Source of the DNA: Azospirillum oleiclasticum
GTDB lineage: Bacteria > Pseudomonadota > Alphaproteobacteria > Azospirillales > Azospirillaceae
Length of the DNA stretch: 64,000 nucleotides
Reading direction: 5' to 3'
Assembly (NCBI RefSeq): GCF_013423485.1
Contig: NZ_JABFFR010000033.1
Location: 62,001-126,000, forward strand
The notes under the pieces were generated by a model that was not told the origin of the DNA, ran no database searches, and saw only the letters and a list, made by a program, of their open reading frames with translations. Shown one piece after another: positions 44,963-53,939 of this stretch. Numbering within the stretch: the stretch's first letter is position 1; the number at the start of each line of letters is the position of its first letter. The position numbers and the translations under genes were made by a program.

Positions 44963-45763
44963 ATGGCACGCCGCAAACCCAAGCTGGCCGTGTGGAAATT
45001 CTCCTCCTGCGACGGCTGCCAGCTTTCGCTTCTCGATTGCGAGGACGAGCTGTTGGCCGTCGCGGAGTCGGTGGAGATCGCCTATTTCCTGGAAGCGACG
45101 CGGGTGGAGATCGCCGGCCCCTACGACCTGTCGCTGGTCGAAGGCTCCATCGGCACGCCGCACGACGCCCAGCGCATCAAGGAGATCCGGCGCAAGTCGA
45201 AGCGCCTCGTCACCATCGGCGCCTGCGCCACCGCCGGCGGCATCCAGGCGCTGCGCAACTTCCGCGACGTGGACGGCTTCATTCGGGCGGTGTACGCGCG
45301 GCCCGACTACATCGACACGCTGGCGACCTCCACCGCCATCCAGGACCATGTGACCGTCGATTTCGAGCTGCGCGGCTGCCCCATCGACAAGGGGCAGTTG
45401 CTGGAGGTGCTGAACGCCTTCCTCAACGGCCGCCGCCCGGTGGTGCCGCCGCACAGCCAGTGCCTGGACTGCAAGCTGCACGGCAATGTCTGCATCATGG
45501 TGGCGGACGGCACCCCCTGCCTCGGCCCCGTCACCCAGGCCGGCTGCGGTGCGCTCTGCCCTGCCCACGCCCGCGGCTGCTACGGCTGCTTCGGCCCGAA
45601 GGAGACGCCCAACACGGCGGCGCTGGCGAAGCAGCTCGCCGCGCTCGGCTGCGACGCGCGGACGATCGCCGAGAGCTTCCGCTCCTTCAACGCGAACGCC
45701 AAGGCGTTCCGGGAGGAGGGGGACCGGTGGGAGGCTCCAGCCAAGCAAGGACTTAAGCCATGA
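44963..45763 (+). CDS. [NiFe] hydrogenase delta (small) subunit
   Basis: 266 residues with the NADH-ubiquinone-oxidoreductase 20-kDa fold. The proximal [4Fe-4S] ligands are in '[13 protein letters not shown]', 'IGACATAGG' and 'RGCPIDKG'; further clusters appear in '[11 protein letters not shown]', 'GTPCLGP' and '[15 protein letters not shown]'. No Tat signal, so it is a cytoplasmic small subunit, as in group 3. Its ATG is three bases after the gamma-subunit stop and its TGA overlaps the large-subunit ATG (ATGA). Confidence 0.93.
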   Translation: MARRKPKLAVWKFSSCDGCQLSLLDCEDELLAVAESVEIAYFLEATRVEIAGPYDLSLVEGSIGTPHDAQRIKEIRRKSKRLVTIGACATAGGIQALRNFRDVDGFIRAVYARPDYIDTLATSTAIQDHVTVDFELRGCPIDKGQLLEVLNAFLNGRRPVVPPHSQCLDCKLHGNVCIMVADGTPCLGPVTQAGCGALCPAHARGCYGCFGPKETPNTAALAKQLAALGCDARTIAESFRSFNANAKAFREEGDRWEAPAKQGLKP

Positions 45764-47073
45764 CCACCCTCGAATCCCCCCCATCCACCCGCACCATCAA
45801 GGTCGATGCCCTCGCCCGTGTGGAGGGGGAGGGGGCGTTGCATGTGCGGGTGCGGAACGGGGTGGTGCAGGAGATCAAGTTCCGCATCTTCGAGCCGCCC
45901 CGCTTCTTCGAGGCGCTGCTGAACGGGCGCCCCTACGGCGACGCGCCGGACATCACGTCGCGCATCTGCGGGATCTGCCCGGTCGCCTACATCGTCGGGG
46001 CCAGCCAAGCGATGGAAGACGCGCTGGGGCTGACCGTTCCGGAGCCGGTGCGGATGGCGCGGCGCCTGCTCTATTGCGGGGAGTGGATCCAGAGCCACGT
46101 GCTGCACACCTACCTGCTGCACGCGCCCGACTTCCTGGGGCTGGAGGATTCCATCCAGCTTTCCAAGACCCATCCCGGCGTGGTGGAAAAGGCGCTGGCG
46201 CTGAAGAAGACCGGCAACCGCATCCTGGAGGTGCTGGGCGGCCGCGCCGTGCATCCGGTCAACACCCGCGTCGGGGGCTTCTACAAGGCACCGGACAAGG
46301 CGGCGGTGCAGGTGCTGGCGGAGGAGCTCAAGCGCGCGCGGGAGCTGGCGCTGGACGCCGTGCGCCTGTTCGCCGGCTTCCGCTTCCCGGAGTTCGAGGA
46401 CGATTACCTGTTCGTGGCGATGACCCATCCCGACGAATACGCCATCGACCGCGGCCGCATCGTCTCCAGCCGCGGCATGGACATCCCGGTCTCGGCCTTC
46501 GAGGAGCATTTCGCCGAGGAGCATGTCGCCCATTCCAACGCGCTGCACGGGGTGATGCGCGGTTCGGACGTGCCCTATCTGGTGGGGCCGCTGGCGCGCT
46601 ACGCGCTCAACCATGACCAGCTCTCGCCGCTGGCGAAGGAGGCCGCGCGGGAGGCCGGGCTGCCGCCGGTGGTCCGCAATCCTTTCATGAGCCTGATCGT
46701 ACGCGCGGTCGAGGTGGTGTACGCCTGCGACGAGGCGGTGCGGCTGGCCGAGGCGTACGAGCCGTTCGAGCCGGCCTTCGTGGCCGCGCCCCCGCGCGCC
46801 GGGCGCGGCACCGGCTGCACCGAGGCGCCGCGCGGGCTCTGCTTCCACCGCTACGAGCTGGACGGGGAGGGGCGGATCACCGGTGCCTCCATCGTGCCGC
46901 CGACCTCGCAGAACCAGGCGCGGATCGAGGCGGACCTGCTGGGGGTGGTCAAGGCCAACCTGTTGCTGGCCGACGACGATCTACGCCGCCTGTGCGAGCA
47001 GACCATCCGCAACTACGACCCGTGCATCTCCTGCGCCACCCACTTCCTGCAGCTGACGGTGGATCGCGGGTGA
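45760..47073 (+). CDS. [NiFe] hydrogenase alpha (large, catalytic) subunit
   Basis: 437 residues. The Ni-Fe ligands are the N-terminal 'RICGICP' (with '[11 protein letters not shown]' before it) and the C-terminal 'DPCISCATH', after which nine residues (FLQLTVDRG) remain. No Tat signal; the layout is group-3b-like. Together with the beta, gamma and delta subunits it forms a soluble H2:NADP+ oxidoreductase (also seen as sulfhydrogenase). No maturation genes (hyp) or endopeptidase gene lie nearby, so these must be elsewhere in the genome. Confidence 0.95.
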   Translation: MTTLESPPSTRTIKVDALARVEGEGALHVRVRNGVVQEIKFRIFEPPRFFEALLNGRPYGDAPDITSRICGICPVAYIVGASQAMEDALGLTVPEPVRMARRLLYCGEWIQSHVLHTYLLHAPDFLGLEDSIQLSKTHPGVVEKALALKKTGNRILEVLGGRAVHPVNTRVGGFYKAPDKAAVQVLAEELKRARELALDAVRLFAGFRFPEFEDDYLFVAMTHPDEYAIDRGRIVSSRGMDIPVSAFEEHFAEEHVAHSNALHGVMRGSDVPYLVGPLARYALNHDQLSPLAKEAAREAGLPPVVRNPFMSLIVRAVEVVYACDEAVRLAEAYEPFEPAFVAAPPRAGRGTGCTEAPRGLCFHRYELDGEGRITGASIVPPTSQNQARIEADLLGVVKANLLLADDDLRRLCEQTIRNYDPCISCATHFLQLTVDRG

Positions 47074-47189
47074 ACCGTCCAGATACCGAGAGGTCCATGC
47101 ACGCCGGGCAACACGGCCCTGCGTGCACAAGGCGTGTGCAGACGGGCCCACGTGGTTAGCCTCGCGGACCAATCCGCGCAGGAAACGCC

Positions 47190-48104
47190 ATGACCATCGC
47201 CCGTTCGGCCGTCATTCCGGACACCCGCCTCGGCATCCTGATGATGCTGGGCGGCATGACCCTGTTCACCTTCAACGACGCGCTCGGCAAATGGCTGGTG
47301 ACCGGCTACCCGGTCGCCATGCTGCTGGCGATCCGCGGGGTGGGCGGCATGCTGGTGCTGGCGCCGATGCTGGCGCGGCAGGGGGTGGCTGCCACCTTCG
47401 CGGTGCGCCGCTGGCCCTGGCACCTGCTGCGGGTTGCGCTGGTCACGGTGGACGCGGCCCTCTTCTACTGGGCCGTCCGCTACCTGCCGCTGGCGGAGGT
47501 GATGACGATCTACATGTCGGCGCCGCTGATCGTCACCGCGCTGTCGGTGCCGCTGCTGGGCGAACGGGTGGGCTGGCGGCGCTGGGTGGCGGTGTGCGTG
47601 GGCTTCGCCGGTGTGGTGCTGGTGCTGAACCCGGCGGGACAGTTCGACCCCTGGCCGTCGATCGTTGCGCTGATCGGTGCCTTGACCTTCTCGCTCGGCC
47701 TGATCACCACCCGCGTGCTGCGCGACGACGGCAACCTGACGCTGGTGGGCTACCAGACGCTGGGCGGCTGCCTGCTGGGCGCCGCGGCGCTGCCGATGGG
47801 CTGGGTGACGCCGACCCCGCTGGACGTCGTGTTGCTGCTGCTGCTGGGCGTGGTGGCGCTGGGCGGTCACGCGGCGGTCAACCGCTCGCTCCAGCTCAGC
47901 CCGGCGGCGGTCGTGGTGCCGTTCCAGTATGTGTCGATCCTGTGGGCGGTGGCCCTGGATCTGCTGGTCTGGAGCACGGTGCCGAGCGTCCAGGTGGCGG
48001 TCGGGGCCACGCTGATCATCGGCAGCGGCCTGTTCGTCTTCCATCGCGAGCAGCAGGTCGCGCGCGGTGTCGCCGCGGCGGCGGGTGGCGAGGGGCCACC
48101 GTGA
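47190..48104 (+). CDS. EamA/DMT-family transporter
   Basis: 304 residues with ten membrane segments in two similar halves, as in the drug/metabolite transporter superfamily. 'MTLFTFNDALGKWLV' and 'DAALFYWAVRYLPLAEVMTIYMSAPLIVTALSVPLLGERVGWRRWVAV' match the EamA pattern. The substrate is unknown (metabolite efflux is typical). It is separated from the hydrogenase operon by 116 bases containing no obvious terminator. Confidence 0.88.
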   Translation: MTIARSAVIPDTRLGILMMLGGMTLFTFNDALGKWLVTGYPVAMLLAIRGVGGMLVLAPMLARQGVAATFAVRRWPWHLLRVALVTVDAALFYWAVRYLPLAEVMTIYMSAPLIVTALSVPLLGERVGWRRWVAVCVGFAGVVLVLNPAGQFDPWPSIVALIGALTFSLGLITTRVLRDDGNLTLVGYQTLGGCLLGAAALPMGWVTPTPLDVVLLLLLGVVALGGHAAVNRSLQLSPAAVVVPFQYVSILWAVALDLLVWSTVPSVQVAVGATLIIGSGLFVFHREQQVARGVAAAAGGEGPP

Positions 48105-48163
48105 GGGGTTGATCCGGCCGGCGCGGATCTGCGTACAGTGATGGGCTAGCCAATGGAGGGAAC

Positions 48164-48718
48164 ATGCGCCGCGTCCTCTCGACCGTCCTCGTCCTCCTCG
48201 CCGCCGCCATGGGAGCATCGCCCGCCATGTCCGCACCCGCCACGCCCTACGACGTCACCTTCACCGCCATCGACGGCAAGCCCATGCCGCTCGCCGACTA
48301 CCGCGGGAAGGCGCTGCTGGTGGTGAACACCGCATCGCAATGCGGCTTCACGCCCCAGTACAAGGGGCTCCAGGCGTTGTGGGAGCGCTACCGCGACCGT
48401 GGTCTGGTGGTGATCGGCGTGCCGTCCAACGATTTCGGCGGGCAGGAGCCGGGTCAGGCGGAGGAGATCAAGCAGTTCTGCGAGACCACCTACCGCGTGG
48501 ACTTTCCCCTGGCCGACAAGGCGGTCGTGACAGGCGGCGGCGCGCATCCCTTCTACCAGTGGGCGGCCGGCGCCTTCGGCGCGGATTCGCGCCCGCGCTG
48601 GAACTTCCACAAATTCGTGATCGGAGCCGACGGCCGGCCGGTCGCCTCCTTCCCCTCGCGCACCACGCCGGACAGTGACGAGATGCGCAAGGCGGTGGAA
48701 GCGGCGCTGCCGCGCTGA
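48164..48718 (+). CDS. glutathione peroxidase with signal peptide
   Basis: 184 residues. The thioredoxin-fold GPx motifs are 'LVVNTASQCGFTPQYKGLQ' (peroxidatic Cys), 'VIGVPSNDFGGQEPG' (Gln) and 'WNFHKFVIG' (Trp, Asn). It reduces peroxides using glutathione or thioredoxin. A signal peptide (to about residue 23, AMSA) predicts a periplasmic location, less common for this family. GGAGG precedes the ATG. Confidence 0.92.
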   Translation: MRRVLSTVLVLLAAAMGASPAMSAPATPYDVTFTAIDGKPMPLADYRGKALLVVNTASQCGFTPQYKGLQALWERYRDRGLVVIGVPSNDFGGQEPGQAEEIKQFCETTYRVDFPLADKAVVTGGGAHPFYQWAAGAFGADSRPRWNFHKFVIGADGRPVASFPSRTTPDSDEMRKAVEAALPR

Positions 48719-48722
48719 GGCG

Positions 48723-49154
48723 TCAGCGCAGCGGCTTCACGTCCGGATCGACGCCGCTGGCGGCGGGGGTGTCGGCGTCGTACTGCGGCATGGATTCCAG
48801 CTTGTCGCGGTCGGCATCGACGACCACCTGTTTGGCGCCGGTGGAAAGTTTGGCCTCGCTCCACGGCAGGGCCACCCGCCGCTCGCCGATTCCGGCCACG
48901 CCGCCCCACTCCAGCACCAGACCGGCGACGGTCCCGTCCGGCTTCACCAGGATGTTCTCCACCGCGCCGACCTTGCGGCCATCGGGCGCGGCCGCGTCGG
49001 TGCCGATGAGGTGCTCGACGAGGCGCACCTTGACGTTCGCCGGTGGCGGATTGGCCGCGACCACGGGGTCGCGTGGCGCCAGCGGCGTATCGGACTGGGC
49101 CATCGCCGGGGTTGCGACGGATGCGGCGAGGATCAAGGCCGTGAGCGTGCGCAT
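48723..49154 (-). CDS. periplasmic PRC-barrel domain protein
   Basis: 143 residues with a signal peptide (cleavage after AMA19) and a PRC-barrel beta domain ('GTDAAAPDGRKVGAVENILVKPDGTVAGLVLEWGGVAGIGERRVALPWSEAKL'). PRC barrels occur in photosynthetic reaction-centre subunit H and in RNA-processing and stress proteins; in exported form they are often stress-induced. Its start lies 44 bases downstream of a GGAAC-N17-CGTT promoter. It converges with the peroxidase gene. Confidence 0.85.
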   Translation of the reverse strand: MRTLTALILAASVATPAMAQSDTPLAPRDPVVAANPPPANVKVRLVEHLIGTDAAAPDGRKVGAVENILVKPDGTVAGLVLEWGGVAGIGERRVALPWSEAKLSTGAKQVVVDADRDKLESMPQYDADTPAASGVDPDVKPLR

Positions 49155-49197
49155 GGGAGCGTCCCTCCGTCTGACGAGCGCGGGTCGACACCCGGCA

Positions 49198-49223
49198 AAC
49201 GGCCGTGCGCCACGGATGGTTCC
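49198..49223 (-). promoter_or_regulatory. EcfG-type general stress promoter of the PRC-barrel gene
   Basis: Read on the minus strand: GGAAC (49223-49219), a 17-base spacer, then CGTT (49201-49198), an exact match to the EcfG consensus GGAAC-N16/17-CGTT. The distance to the start codon at 49154 is 44 bases. Confidence 0.7.
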
Positions 49224-49280
49224 CGCAAGCCCCGTCGGAACGGTTCCCGGCCGGCCCCCGCATGAGGGGTGCCGCGGTGG

Positions 49281-50615
49281 CTACAACGGCCGGCCCTTCT
49301 CCAGAATCTCGGTCAGCACGCGGTTGGCCTCGGTCGGGCCGGCGATCAGTTCGATCAGGCGGACGGCGGTGTAGCCGGCCCTGGTGCCGGCGCCCACCGT
49401 CCCGGCCGACCCCAGCGCCTGGCGGGCCGAGGTGGTGAGGGTGCCGATGGTCCGGTCGGTGACGGTGCGCAGTTCGGTGCGCAGGCCGAGGCTGTCGGCC
49501 ACCACCGCGCATTTGCGCAGCGCGCGGGCGTGGTTCTCGGCGCGCAGCAGGGACTCACGGTCGGGAAATCCGCCGGCGGCCGGGGCCATGGCGGCGATGA
49601 TGCTGCCATCGGCCTCGTGGAGCACCTGGGTGCGGACCATCTCGTGAACGGCGCCGCGGATGTCCTTCAGGCGCTTGTCGAACTCGTTGCGGCGGCTGAC
49701 CTCCATGGCGCCGCGGGTGGCGTCCAGGCTGTTGACGAGATCGACCGCAAGGTCGGCGGCGGCCAGCCGGTCGGGTTTGCCCTCGTCCTGGGCGGCGGCG
49801 TTCTTGAGGACGCGCACGCGGGTCTCGATCTGCGCCACCACTCCGCCGCTCACCTCCGCGAAGAGGGCGGCGCGGTCGGAGGACTTCTGGCCGAAATCCA
49901 GGTTCCACAGGCTGCCCAGCAGCATGGCGGGATCGGCAAGGCGCGCCGCGGCCACCAGCACCAGCACGCGCAACGCCTCCGGCCGCGAGCGCGCAAGCGC
50001 CTTGCCGATCGTCTGCACGGCCTGCAGATGGTCGTCGTGCAGCCGCGCGACCGGCTTGGGCGACAGCGCCTTTTTGAGTGCGACGATTTCGCCGGCCGCC
50101 GCCAGGGCGTTCCCGACATGCTGGAGCTGGCGGACGCGCGCGGTGTTGAGGCGGATCTCGAGTTCGTCGGCAAGGCGACCGGCCTCGAACGCGGCGGTGA
50201 CGGCGAAGACCGCCGCGGCGCCCGCGGTCCACAGCTCCAGCGACAGCGCTTCCAGCGCCGGTCCGTCGGCGGATTTCAGCCGCGCGGACAGGTCGGCCAC
50301 CAGCGTCGCCCCCATCTCCGCCTCCACCAGCGGCCACAGGCGGTTGACGACCACGCGTTCGATGGCGTCCACCGGGGTGCGGTCGCCGGGAAGGGGTGGC
50401 TCGAACAGGTCCTCGAAGGGTTCGCAGAACACGCGCTTCAGGGTCGGGCGGCGGCGCGGCTTCACCTCGGCCAGCCGGGGCCGGATCAGCGAGAAGGTCT
50501 TCTGCACCTCCGGATTGTGGCCCATGTGCTCCAGCAGCGAGACCACCTCGCGGAACTTCTGCTCGTCGATGTAGAGCAGCTGCTGGCCCAGGATGTTCAG
50601 GTCTTCCGCTGCCAT
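49281..50615 (-). CDS. uncharacterised helical cytosolic protein
   Basis: About 444 residues, rich in Ala, Leu, Arg and Glu, with no signal or membrane segment and mostly helical. Features include 'LLEHMGHNPEVQKTFSLIRPRLAEV' near the N-terminus and a late 'ENHARALRKCAVVADSLGLRTELRTVTDRTIGTL'. No family is recognised. ATG 50615 is chosen: GGAGG lies seven bases upstream inside a tandem repeat (GTG 50618 would add one residue). It is the second gene of a two-gene unit with the protein encoded at 50643-51746. Confidence 0.6.
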   Translation of the reverse strand: MAAEDLNILGQQLLYIDEQKFREVVSLLEHMGHNPEVQKTFSLIRPRLAEVKPRRRPTLKRVFCEPFEDLFEPPLPGDRTPVDAIERVVVNRLWPLVEAEMGATLVADLSARLKSADGPALEALSLELWTAGAAAVFAVTAAFEAGRLADELEIRLNTARVRQLQHVGNALAAAGEIVALKKALSPKPVARLHDDHLQAVQTIGKALARSRPEALRVLVLVAAARLADPAMLLGSLWNLDFGQKSSDRAALFAEVSGGVVAQIETRVRVLKNAAAQDEGKPDRLAAADLAVDLVNSLDATRGAMEVSRRNEFDKRLKDIRGAVHEMVRTQVLHEADGSIIAAMAPAAGGFPDRESLLRAENHARALRKCAVVADSLGLRTELRTVTDRTIGTLTTSARQALGSAGTVGAGTRAGYTAVRLIELIAGPTEANRVLTEILEKGRPL

Positions 50616-50652
50616 CACACCACCTCCATCACACCGCCTCCATCACGCCGCT
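50612..50652. repeat. 14-bp tandem repeat holding Shine-Dalgarno and start codons
   Basis: CCATCACACC(A/G)CCT occurs at 50612-50625 and 50626-50639, with a third degenerate copy at 50640-50652. On the minus strand each copy reads AGG.GGTGTGATGG, so each contains an ATG and supplies the Shine-Dalgarno for the next. The copies span the gap between the two unknown genes, and the third overlaps the upstream stop codon. Confidence 0.75.
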
Positions 50653-51746
50653 CTCGTCTTGAGCTGCTCGATCCGCTGCACGAGGTCGGCGTCGAGCTGT
50701 CCGGTACGCCAGTCCACATAGGCCCGCACGATCTTGCGGTTGGCCGTCAGCACCTTGCCGGCTTCCAGCGAGAAGTCGATGCGGCCCTCGTCCCTGGGCA
50801 GCAGCGGGATGATGCGGAAGATGTCGTGCACCGCCATGTCCTGCTCGTGGCGGCTGCGGCCATGGGCGTCGGCCCACAGCGCCGTGATGTAGTCCCACCC
50901 GTCGAGCAGCCAGGACAGCCGCGTGCAGGCGGCCTTCACCTCCTTGCGCTTGGCCTCCCATTGGCGGAGCAGAAGCTCGAAGGCGCTCACCGACTGATCG
51001 AGGCGGGTCACCACGTGGCGGACGTGGTTGAGCGTGTGCTCCGCCACCTCCGCGCAGAAGCCGCCGATGGGGCCGGCCTCGCTCTTCGTGGTCGTCGACC
51101 ATTCGGTCATCGTGTCGTGGAACTTCTGCAGCTCCTTCGCCATGCGCCGCAGCCGCGCCGGCTTGGGCGAGGTGGGAAGCCCCACCGGCTCCATGAACAG
51201 CGCCAGCTCCGCCACGCGCGTGTACAGCTCGGTGGCGTCGATGCCCAGGCTCTTGGCGGCGCGGGTCATCGAATCGCGGGTCAGCTTCTCGCCCTGCGCC
51301 GAGCCCAGCCCGGCCTTCAGGATCTGGCCCGCGTCCAGCCCCACGGCCTTCAGCACCTCGGTGATGAGCTGGTAGTTGATGAGGAGCCGCTGCTCCTCGT
51401 CGTCGCGCATGGCGGCCTCGGCGGCGTCCGCCGCGTTGGGGCCGGCGAGCCCGAACCTGGCGGTCTCCAGCGTCGCCTTACGCAGGTCGTCGGGGGAGCA
51501 GCCGCCGCTCTTCATCAGGATATCCTGGAGACAACGGTCGTGCACCGTCATCGGGAAGGCCAGCGGCAGCGATTTCCAGGCCACCACATAGACGCCACGG
51601 CCTTCGGAGATGTTGGGGATCAGCACCTCCAGATTGCCGCGCTCGTCCTGCCGCACACGGGTCTGGGCCAGGGTGGGCGTGGTGAACCCCACCGCGGCCC
51701 CGCGTTCCTCGAAGGTGGACGGCGCGAAGTTGGTGAGCGAGCGCAT
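50643..51746 (-). CDS. uncharacterised helical cytosolic protein
   Basis: 367 residues starting 'MRSLTNFAPSTFEERGAAVGFTTPTLAQTRVRQDERGNLEVLIPNISEGRGVYVVAWKSLP', followed by a long helical region with conserved-looking 'RLSWLLDGWDYITALWADAHGRSRHEQDMAVHDIFRIIPLLP'. No signal, membrane segment or cofactor motif. It precedes the other unknown gene by 27 bases. Upstream (51747-51936) is an AT-rich divergent promoter region shared with the AsmA gene. Function unknown. Confidence 0.6.
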   Translation of the reverse strand: MRSLTNFAPSTFEERGAAVGFTTPTLAQTRVRQDERGNLEVLIPNISEGRGVYVVAWKSLPLAFPMTVHDRCLQDILMKSGGCSPDDLRKATLETARFGLAGPNAADAAEAAMRDDEEQRLLINYQLITEVLKAVGLDAGQILKAGLGSAQGEKLTRDSMTRAAKSLGIDATELYTRVAELALFMEPVGLPTSPKPARLRRMAKELQKFHDTMTEWSTTTKSEAGPIGGFCAEVAEHTLNHVRHVVTRLDQSVSAFELLLRQWEAKRKEVKAACTRLSWLLDGWDYITALWADAHGRSRHEQDMAVHDIFRIIPLLPRDEGRIDFSLEAGKVLTANRKIVRAYVDWRTGQLDADLVQRIEQLKTRAA

Positions 51747-51936
51747 GGGCGGGCCGGTCGTTCGGTGGCACGGACGCTGAGCATGATAACGAACAATCCT
51801 TAAAAGTTAGATCAAATCCGCGATCGCTCGCCGCGCTGCGGCAGGCGGCCTGTCGGCATGGCCTTTCCGGGGTAAGCCGACACGTCCGCACCCGCCACGC
51901 GTTAAGCACAGGCGACGGGAACGGGAGGGTGGCCGC

Positions 51937-53898
51937 ATGGTGGTGCTGAAATGGATCGGGATCGGCCTGCTCGGGCTGGTCGGGCTGATCGCCGGCGGCA
52001 TCGGCATCCTGGCCGCCGTCTATGACTGGAACGACGCCCGCGATTGGCTTGCCGCGCAGGCCTCCGAGGCCATCGGGCGGGAGGTCCGCATCGAGGGCAA
52101 CCTGCATGTCGGCCTGGGCGACCCCATCCGCATCCATGTCGAAGGCATCAAGGTCGCCAACGAGCCGTGGGCCGAGGAACCGACCTTCGCCGAGCTGGAC
52201 GTTCTCGACGCGCAGCTCCGCCTGTGGCCGCTGCTGCGCGGCGACATCGAACTTCCGGAGATCCGCCTGACGCGGCCCAAGCTGGCCATGGAAAAGAACC
52301 CGGAGGGGGCGAACAACTGGACCTTCGCCTCCGGCGACCCGCGCGGCAGTGTGGCCGAGGAGGCGACCGTGCCCGACGACCGGCAGGAGGTGCCGATCAT
52401 CGAGCGTCTGGTGGTGGAGGAGGGGCGCCTGCGCTACCGCGACCCGACCAGCGACGTGGATGTGGACTCCAACCTCAGCACCGCGGTCGGTGGCAGCGGC
52501 GAGGAGCAGGTGAGGCTGGACGGCAAGGGCAGCTTCGCCGGAAAGCCCTTCACCGTGACCTTCGAGGGCGGCTCGCTGGAATATCTGCGTGACGATCCCA
52601 AGCCCTACCCGCTGCGCCTCGAGGCCGCCGTGGGCGAGACCCGCGCCAAGGTCGAAGGCTCCATCGCCGAGCCGGTCAAGCTGGAGGGTGTCGATCTGTC
52701 GGTCGAGCTGCGCGGGCCCGATCTGGCCGAGATTTTCCCCATCGTCGGCATCCCCACGCCCAAGACCCGTCCCTACACCCTGACCGGGCACCTGACCCGT
52801 GACGGCACGGTGTGGACGATGGAGGGGATGAAGGGGACGGTGGGGGAGAGCGACCTGAACGGGATGATCGCCGTCGATCTCGGCGGCGAGCGGCCGGTGA
52901 TCCGGGGCGATCTGACCTCCGAGCGTCTGGCGGCGACCGATCTCGCCGGCTTCGTCGGCGCCTCGCCGCGCGGACCGTCCGACTACGAGACCAAGGCCCG
53001 CGGGCGGGTCATCCCCGACACCAAGGTCGATCTGGAGCGGCTGCGTTTCGCCGACATGGATGTCCGCTTCCGCGGCAAGCGGGTGGAGGCGCCCTACGTC
53101 CCGCTCGACGGGCTCGACACCCGCATCCGGCTGGAGAACGGCCGCGCCACCATCGATCCGCTGAAGCTCGGCATCGCCGACGGCCGCATCGAGGGGACGA
53201 CCGTGCTGGACGGCAGCGGCGAGGTGGCGGCGCTCGACACCAATCTGGGGGTCAGCGGGCTGAAGCTGTCCGCCTTCTTCCGCGACACGCCCTTCGCGCG
53301 CGACATGGGCGGCATCATCGCCGGGCGCATCCAGCTCAAGGGGCGGGGGGCCACGGTCGCCGACATCGCCGGAAGCGCCGACGGCAAGATCGGGCTGGCG
53401 GTCGACAAGGGCCGCGTCACCAGCCTCGCCGAGGCCGGGTTGAAGACCAATGTGCTCGAGACGCTGGGCATCGTGCTGTCGGGCGACGAGCCCGTGCGCT
53501 TCAATTGCCTGGTGGCCGATCTCGGCGTGCGCGACGGCGTGATGACCTCCGACGCCATCGTACTGGATACACCGGAAACGCTGGTGATCGGCACCGGCAC
53601 GGTGAACCTGAAGACGGAGACGCTGGACCTCACCGTGCGCGGCGACGGGAAGAAGGCGCAGGTGGGCGCCACCCATGTGCCGGTGCGGGTCCGCGGCAGC
53701 TTCCTCAACCCCGACATCGGCATCGACGCGACCGAGACCGCCGCCCGCGGCGCCGCCGCGGTGGCGCTCGGCGCGCTGCTCACCCCCTTCGCGGCGATCG
53801 TGCCGCTGCTCGACCCCGGCGGAGCGGAATCGGCCAATTGCGCCGGGTTGATCGACAAGGCGCGCCAGCCGGCGGGGGCATCCGGCAGCAGCCGCTGA
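51937..53898 (+). CDS. AsmA family protein
   Basis: 653 residues: an N-terminal membrane anchor ('WIGIGLLGLVGLIAGGIGILAAV') and the AsmA/TamB-like fold, with 'DWLAAQASEAIGREVRIEGNLHVGLG' at the start and a C-terminal 'VIGTGTVNLKTETLDLTVRG' before a Gly/Ala-rich end. Proteins of this class form lipid-conducting bridges between inner and outer membrane in the periplasm. The size (about 650) fits AsmA rather than the much longer TamB. It is transcribed with the SLC13 gene, which begins 41 bases later. Confidence 0.9.
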   Translation: MVVLKWIGIGLLGLVGLIAGGIGILAAVYDWNDARDWLAAQASEAIGREVRIEGNLHVGLGDPIRIHVEGIKVANEPWAEEPTFAELDVLDAQLRLWPLLRGDIELPEIRLTRPKLAMEKNPEGANNWTFASGDPRGSVAEEATVPDDRQEVPIIERLVVEEGRLRYRDPTSDVDVDSNLSTAVGGSGEEQVRLDGKGSFAGKPFTVTFEGGSLEYLRDDPKPYPLRLEAAVGETRAKVEGSIAEPVKLEGVDLSVELRGPDLAEIFPIVGIPTPKTRPYTLTGHLTRDGTVWTMEGMKGTVGESDLNGMIAVDLGGERPVIRGDLTSERLAATDLAGFVGASPRGPSDYETKARGRVIPDTKVDLERLRFADMDVRFRGKRVEAPYVPLDGLDTRIRLENGRATIDPLKLGIADGRIEGTTVLDGSGEVAALDTNLGVSGLKLSAFFRDTPFARDMGGIIAGRIQLKGRGATVADIAGSADGKIGLAVDKGRVTSLAEAGLKTNVLETLGIVLSGDEPVRFNCLVADLGVRDGVMTSDAIVLDTPETLVIGTGTVNLKTETLDLTVRGDGKKAQVGATHVPVRVRGSFLNPDIGIDATETAARGAAAVALGALLTPFAAIVPLLDPGGAESANCAGLIDKARQPAGASGSSR

Positions 53899-53939
53899 CC
53901 GGTGTTCATGCGACGCGGATCCATCATCTCACGAGCGAC

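Noticed and set aside
51759-51780. Possible sigma-54 promoter (TGGCAC)
   Set aside because: The -12 element is CTGAGCA rather than TTGC(A/T), so the match is only partial.
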